DNA of 64,000 nt, taken from Streptomyces fragilis (GTDB lineage Bacteria > Actinomycetota > Actinomycetes > Streptomycetales > Streptomycetaceae). Below the pieces are notes generated by a model. It saw only the letters and a program-made list of their open reading frames with translations, was not told where the DNA came from and did no database searches. Positions 59,968 to 64,000 of the stretch are shown in pieces. The stretch's first letter is position 1. Each line of letters begins with the position of its first letter. The translations under genes were made by a program, and so were the position numbers. The stretch lies in contig NZ_BEVZ01000002.1 in assembly GCF_003112515.1 (NCBI RefSeq), positions 124,001-188,000 of the forward strand. The letters run 5' to 3'.

Positions 59968-60530
59968 TGCTCACTCCCGGTTGGGGTCGGCTCGCTTCTG
60001 TCGTGACATCCGACTGCCCCCATGTCGGGACTACATGTCAAATAGACGTAAGTAAAGCCCGGTTAAGTGACCGAAGGGCGATGGTGCCCGGCGGCCGAGG
60101 CGGCCGGAGGCGGCGCGGGCGGCAGGCAGCCGCAACCCGTCCGACCAGGTAACGGTTCCCGGCCCCGGCGGAATCAGCCGCCGTCCCCTCACCAGGTGAT
60201 CGCACCCGGTCCTTGCCCCGTGAGCCGGTGACCGACGGACCCGGGCCGGACGGCCCCGCGTGGGGGCTGTCGGTGCAGCGGCGCATAATTCGTGCCCGAC
60301 ATAAATGGGATTTAGATATCATCCCCCGGTGGCGAAGCCGGACGACGCGGAGGTCGCGGACCCGCCGGAGTTTTTGCAGGGGCGGTGGCTGTCACGGGGG
60401 ACGCCGTACCGCCGGGCCGGCCCCCCCGCCGGCCGCCCAAGGCACGCTCACCGACGCGCGCGGCCCTGGTGCACACCGTCGGGCCGACGTGGGCCCCGGC
60501 GCGTGACTACTGAGAGAAGGAACCCTTTCC
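59968..60530. other. Long intergenic region with a promoter and possible regulator fragments
   Basis: These 563 bases separate the divergent DUF4190 and DHA2 genes. The centre (60280-60320) is unusually AT-rich and carries a promoter-like element. A GTG at 60329 begins a short coherent frame (VAKPDDAEVADPPEFL) that soon becomes low-complexity. Another frame ends LVHTVGPTWAPARDY just before the exporter ribosome site. They may be the ends of a deleted regulator gene, but I cannot confirm it. Confidence 0.4.
60289..60317 (+). promoter_or_regulatory. Candidate promoter in the AT-rich patch upstream of the exporter
   Basis: TTCGTG, a 17-base spacer and TTAGAT form a plausible -35/-10 pair. The predicted start point (about 60324) is close to GTG 60329, which would make that fragment's message almost leaderless. 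Confidence 0.4.
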
Positions 60531-62078
60531 ATGAGCACTGACACGGGCTCACCCCCCGCGTCCGAAGCCGGTCCGCAGGCGGCGGACAAGCTGGACCGCG
60601 GCGTTCTCAAGATCGCCGGCGTGGTCGTCCTGGGCGCCATCATGTCGATCCTCGACGTCACCGTGGTCAGCGTCGCGCTGCCCACCCTGATGAACGAGTT
60701 CGACGCCACCTACGCCACCGTCGCCTGGACGATGACGGCCTACACCCTGGCCCTGGCCGCGGTCATCCCGATCACCGGCTGGGCCGCGGACCGGTTCGGC
60801 ACCCGGCGTCTGTACCTGGCCTCGATCGTGCTCTTCGTCGGCGGTTCGGCGCTGTGCACCCTCGCCTGGGACATCGGCCCGCTGATCGCCTTCCGTGCGC
60901 TGCAGGGCCTCGGCGGCGGCATGCTGATGCCGCTGGGCATGACGATCATGACCCGGGCCGCCGGCCCGGAGCGCGTCGGCCGCGTCATGGCCGTGCTGGG
61001 CGTGCCCATGCTGCTCGGCCCGATCGGCGGCCCGATCCTCGGCGGCTGGCTGATCGAGGCGGCCAGCTGGCAGTGGATCTTCCTGATCAACGTGCCGATC
61101 GGTGCGATCGCCCTGGTCAGCGCCTGGATCGTGCTGCCCAAGGACGACCCGCAGCCCTCCGCGGCCTTCGACTTCGTCGGCATGCTGCTGCTCTCGCCGG
61201 GTCTCGCCCTGTTCCTGTACGGCGTCTCCTCCATCCCGGAGGAGGGCACCGTCACCGCGACCAAGGTGCTGGTGCCGGGCGTGATCGGTCTGGTGCTGGT
61301 GGTGGCCTTCGTGGCGCACGCGCTGCGCAAGGCGGACGCGCTGATCGACCTGAGCCTGTTCAGGAACCGCAACGTGACCATCGCCGTGGTCACCATGACG
61401 CTGTTCTCGGTCGCGTTCATGGGCGCGATGCTGCTGTTCCCCAGCTACTTCCTCCAGGTCCGCGCCGAGGGCACCCTCAAGACGGGTCTGCTGCTGGCGC
61501 CGCAGGGTCTGGGCGCGATGCTGACCATGCCGATCGGCGGTCGCCTCACCGACAAGATGGGCCCGGGCAAGCTGGTGCTGGGCGGCATCGTGGTGATCGG
61601 CGCGGCCATGGCGGTGTTCACCCAGGTCGGCGCGGAGACCTCGTACGTCGTGCTGCTGGGCTCGCTGTTCGTGATGGGCATGGGCATGGGCGTCACGATG
61701 ATGCCGATCATGTCCGCGGCCCTGAGCACGCTGACCGACCACCAGATCGCGCGGGGCTCGACGATGATGAACATCGTCCAGCAGACCGCGGGATCGATCG
61801 GCACCGCCGTCATGTCGGTGATCTTCACCGACCACGTGCTCGACAGCAAGGCGGCCGGTGCGTACAGCGCCGTCATGCAGGGCAAGGTGCCCGTCGAGCA
61901 GGTGCCGCCGCAGCTGCTGCTGCAGGGCAGGACGGACCTGGCCGAGGCGTTCGGCAGCACCTTCCTGATCGCCCTGGTGCTGATCGCTGCCTGCCTGGTC
62001 CCCGCGCTCTTCCTGCCGCGCAACAAGCCCGCCGCGACGGAGGGCGAGACGAAGGCCGCGGCCGTGCCGATGCACTGA
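60531..62078 (+). CDS. DHA2-family (EmrB/QacA-like) MFS multidrug exporter
   Basis: The 515-residue protein has 14 predicted membrane segments, beginning VLGAIMSILDVTVVSVALPTLMNEF (motif D1 of the DHA2 family). Motif A follows as GWAADRFGTRRLYL and motif C as GVPMLLGPIGGPILGGWL. It is an H+-coupled exporter of hydrophobic drugs. AAGGA lies nine bases before the ATG. DHA2 genes usually have an adjacent TetR or MarR regulator; only doubtful fragments of one are present here. A terminator with a T-run follows. Confidence 0.94.
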   Translation: MSTDTGSPPASEAGPQAADKLDRGVLKIAGVVVLGAIMSILDVTVVSVALPTLMNEFDATYATVAWTMTAYTLALAAVIPITGWAADRFGTRRLYLASIVLFVGGSALCTLAWDIGPLIAFRALQGLGGGMLMPLGMTIMTRAAGPERVGRVMAVLGVPMLLGPIGGPILGGWLIEAASWQWIFLINVPIGAIALVSAWIVLPKDDPQPSAAFDFVGMLLLSPGLALFLYGVSSIPEEGTVTATKVLVPGVIGLVLVVAFVAHALRKADALIDLSLFRNRNVTIAVVTMTLFSVAFMGAMLLFPSYFLQVRAEGTLKTGLLLAPQGLGAMLTMPIGGRLTDKMGPGKLVLGGIVVIGAAMAVFTQVGAETSYVVLLGSLFVMGMGMGVTMMPIMSAALSTLTDHQIARGSTMMNIVQQTAGSIGTAVMSVIFTDHVLDSKAAGAYSAVMQGKVPVEQVPPQLLLQGRTDLAEAFGSTFLIALVLIAACLVPALFLPRNKPAATEGETKAAAVPMH

Positions 62079-62094
62079 CCCGCACCTCCACAAG

Positions 62095-62134
62095 GCTGCC
62101 GCCCCGCCGTGCACACGGCGGGGCGGCAGCTTTT
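62095..62134 (+). terminator. Rho-independent terminator after the exporter gene
   Basis: A perfect 17-bp stem (62095-62111 with 62114-62130, two-base loop) is followed by TTTT. It starts 16 bases after the stop, the most canonical terminator in the window. Confidence 0.93.
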
Positions 62135-62225
62135 CGTCGTTCCCGCCTTCGCGGTGCCCGTGGAACCGGGGAAGATCACCGGTGCGTCTTCGTCTCCGAG
62201 TCGTGGGGGAGGGGGCGAGGGCGGG

Positions 62226-63296
62226 ATGCCGGCGTACCGACCGCAGCGGATGTCGGCGAAGGCATGGGCCGGGGCCGGCGCCGCGGGTGTCCTGACGGTG
62301 CTGGTGATCGCGCTGATCTGGCTGCCCGGGCCGTGGAGCGACCTGCGGGCGTACGAAGCGGCGCCGGTGTGCCGCGCCGGGCGCTCCGCGGACGACTGCC
62401 GGACGGTGACCTGGGCCACGGTGACCGGGACGGAACGCGTGCGCCGCGGCGGCACGGGCGCCTACCGGCTCACGCTCCGCCTCGCCGACGGATCAGAGCG
62501 CACGGTGACCCTGGCCGGACTGCGGGGCGGCCTCGGCGGCTCCGTCGGCGAGCGGGCCGGGATCGTCACCTGGCGCGGCTCGGCCGTCGAGGTGGCCCGG
62601 GGCCCGGACCGGGACACCGTGACCGGTTCGCGTCTGCTCGCCTGGCGGCCGCCCCTGGTGTTCCTGCTGCTGCTCACGCCCGCCACGGCCGCGGCGCTGT
62701 GGACGGCCGGATGGCTGCGACGGCGGCAACGGTGGCTCGGGCGACGGGTCACGGTGCGGGAGGCGGCGCCGGCCGGCGTCGTGCTCGTGGCGGCCGTGGC
62801 GGCCGCCGTCGGCGGCCTGCCGATCGCCCTCTCGGCGAGCGGCCCCGAGGACGCGCTGCGTGCCGGGGCATGGCTCCTGCCGGCCGCGGCGGTGGTGGCC
62901 GCGCCCTTCGCCCTGTGGGTGTCGGCCCGGCCGTCGAGGGAGCGCCGGGAGGTGCCGGTCAGCCCTCGCACACCGGTCTCGGAGCGGGTCGTGCAGGGCT
63001 TCGTGCGGGGTGACGTGCCGTACAGCAAGGAGGGGTTCGACCGTCTGGTGGTGGGCCCCGGGCTGCTCGCCGCCACCCCCGACCCCTCGGGCCGGGTCGC
63101 GCGCGCCCCGGTGCCCGTGCTGGAGGTCGTGCGGGTCCGGGAGAGCTGGCCCGACGAGGCCCTGCCGGAGGGCCGGGGGAGCGCGCCGACCCACGTCGTG
63201 GAGTGCCGGGACGCGGACCGCGAGGTGCTGATCGTGGTGCGGGCCGAGGACGTGCCGGAGGTGCTGGGAGCGCTGCGCTCCGCCGGCCGCGCCTGA
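62226..63296 (+). CDS. Hypothetical membrane protein
   Basis: The 356-residue protein has one membrane segment at about 15-37 (GAGAAGVLTVLVIALIWL). An extracytoplasmic domain of about 110 residues follows, with paired cysteines (APVCRAGRSADDCRT). Three further hydrophobic segments lie near 140-235 (LLAWRPPLVFLLLLTPATAAALW; AAPAGVVLVAAVAAAVGG; LPAAAVVAAPFALWV). The soluble C-terminal domain ends IVVRAEDVPEVLGALRSAGRA. I do not recognise the family; it looks like a Streptomyces-specific integral membrane protein. ATG 62226 is used; ATG 62250 is possible. Confidence 0.75.
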   Translation: MPAYRPQRMSAKAWAGAGAAGVLTVLVIALIWLPGPWSDLRAYEAAPVCRAGRSADDCRTVTWATVTGTERVRRGGTGAYRLTLRLADGSERTVTLAGLRGGLGGSVGERAGIVTWRGSAVEVARGPDRDTVTGSRLLAWRPPLVFLLLLTPATAAALWTAGWLRRRQRWLGRRVTVREAAPAGVVLVAAVAAAVGGLPIALSASGPEDALRAGAWLLPAAAVVAAPFALWVSARPSRERREVPVSPRTPVSERVVQGFVRGDVPYSKEGFDRLVVGPGLLAATPDPSGRVARAPVPVLEVVRVRESWPDEALPEGRGSAPTHVVECRDADREVLIVVRAEDVPEVLGALRSAGRA

Positions 63297-63400
63297 GCCC
63301 GGACCGCGACCGGTGCTCCAGTGGGGCTGCAGCCGTCTGCGGCACGGTGGGCGGTGATGGCCGGCAGCCGCAAGGGGCGCCGCAGCGAGGGGAGTTCACC

Positions 63401-63859
63401 ATGTCTCAGTCGGTCGGGATCCGTCCACAGGTCACCGGTGACCTGTACGCCGAGGTGCAGACCTTCTACGCCACGCAGATGCGGCGGGTCGACAGCCTGG
63501 ACATCGAGGGCTTCGCCGCGACCTTCACCGAGGACGGCGAGATCGTGCACGCGGGCGGCCGGCGGCAGAGCGGCCGGGCGGAGATGCTCGCCGGGATGCG
63601 GGCGGCCCTGCCCCGCTACAAGGACATCGCCACCCGGCACTGGTTCGGCCACCTCCTGATCGAGGCCGACCCCGCCGACGAGGACACCGTGCGCGTCTCC
63701 TACTACACGCTGGTCACGCAGACTGACCGCGAGGGCAAGGTCTCCTTCCAGCCCACCTTCACCGTGGACGACGTGCTGGTCCGCCGTGACGGGGTCCTGC
63801 TGACCCGCTCCCGGGTGATCACGCAGGACGGCCCGGACACCCGCGCCGCAGCAGCCTGA
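63401..63859 (+). CDS. SnoaL/NTF2-like fold protein
   Basis: The 152-residue protein has the cone-shaped alpha+beta pattern of the NTF2/SnoaL superfamily: an N-terminal helix (YAEVQTFYATQMRRVDSLDIEGFAATFTEDGEIVHAGG), then TRHWFGHLLIEADP and strands ending VDDVLVRRDGVLLTRSRVI. Such proteins include polyketide cyclases, isomerases and ring-hydroxylating dioxygenase beta-like subunits. Close relatives I recall sit in type II polyketide pathways, but no such genes are visible here. GAGGGGAG precedes the ATG. A 24-bp hairpin follows. Confidence 0.83.
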   Translation: MSQSVGIRPQVTGDLYAEVQTFYATQMRRVDSLDIEGFAATFTEDGEIVHAGGRRQSGRAEMLAGMRAALPRYKDIATRHWFGHLLIEADPADEDTVRVSYYTLVTQTDREGKVSFQPTFTVDDVLVRRDGVLLTRSRVITQDGPDTRAAAA

Positions 63860-63888
63860 CACCGGCGCCCGGCACCGGCGCCGGTGCC

Positions 63889-63937
63889 GGCACATGGATG
63901 AGGGGCCCTCCGGCGGAGGGCCCCTCATCCATGTGCC
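63889..63937. terminator. Perfect 24-bp terminator hairpin
   Basis: The arms 63889-63912 and 63914-63937 are perfectly complementary; in practice the innermost pairs open to give a small loop. It lies between the SnoaL-like gene and the convergent partial gene at the right edge. Confidence 0.93.
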
Positions 63938-63944
63938 GCGGGGT

Positions 63945-64000
63945 TCAGTCGATGCCGCGGCAGATGTGCGGTTCCGAGCCGTCGTCGTCGAGGTCCCCGG
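63945..64000 (-). CDS. 3' end of a gene running out of the window
   Basis: The minus strand reads GDLDDDGSEPHICRGID and a TGA at 63945-63947, eight bases from a strong bidirectional terminator. Codon bias is good. Only 17 codons are visible, so the protein cannot be identified. Confidence 0.55.
   Translation of the reverse strand, partial: GDLDDDGSEPHICRGID

Overview
This window is high-GC DNA with strong third-position G/C bias, frequent GTG starts and many near-leaderless start codons. It carries sepH, cutR/cutS, an actinobacterial-type ferrochelatase and the DUF4193/DUF3093/DUF3710/DUF3159 genes. All of this points to a Streptomyces chromosome. Identifications rest on reading protein motifs, not on database searches.

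Region 1 (1-12.6 kb) is a dormancy/hypoxia and fermentation island. It holds an Acg-type nitroreductase (5' cut by the window edge), bifunctional AdhE, an HPF-like ribosome protein, a tandem universal stress protein, pyruvate formate-lyase with its activase, a GAF-GAF histidine kinase of the DevS/OsdK type, two CBS-BON proteins and a GAPDH remnant. PflB plus AdhE would convert pyruvate to formate and ethanol and re-oxidise NADH when oxygen runs out. GGG-N8-CCC-like palindromes about 95-140 bp upstream of several of these genes look like binding sites of a DevR/OsdR-type regulator, which is not itself in the window.

Region 2 (12.7-24 kb) is mixed and partly decayed. Intact genes are an oleate hydratase, an AhpD-like protein, glutamate decarboxylase, a class II glutamine amidotransferase, a MocR regulator, a DUF2510/LURP-one-like protein and a two-domain VOC protein. 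Broken genes are a thymidine kinase without its P-loop, an internally deleted MFS exporter and a conserved hypothetical gene with several one-base shifts.

Region 3 (24-46.3 kb) is core chromosome: sulfurtransferase, sepH, a sugar-lactone oxidase overlapping an MFS gene, ferrochelatase, an inositol-monophosphatase family enzyme, a 57-residue small protein, cutRS, DUF4193, an EcsC-like protein, DUF3093, a thioesterase, dut, DUF3710, an OB-fold protein, DUF3159, two TrkA (CeoB/CeoC-like) proteins, a KimA-like potassium permease, a TrmA/RumA-type RNA methyltransferase and glutaminase. From memory, much of this order also occurs in Mycobacterium tuberculosis (suhB to the Rv2689c methyltransferase), so it is a deeply conserved actinobacterial block.

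Region 4 (46.4-54.2 kb) is accessory. It has a secreted beta-propeller phytase with a candidate PHO box, a deletion scar joining fragments of a secreted protein and a LuxR regulator, a small EsxA-like protein with a large DUF6571-type protein and a lipoprotein, and an ABC exporter whose permease gene is frameshifted.

Region 5 (54.3-64 kb) has the phenylacetyl-CoA epoxidase operon paaABCDE behind a PaaR-type operator, an array of direct repeats, a deoxynucleoside kinase, a DUF4190 protein, a DHA2 drug exporter, a membrane protein, a SnoaL-like protein and the 3' end of another gene. Long perfect hairpins terminate most transcription units.
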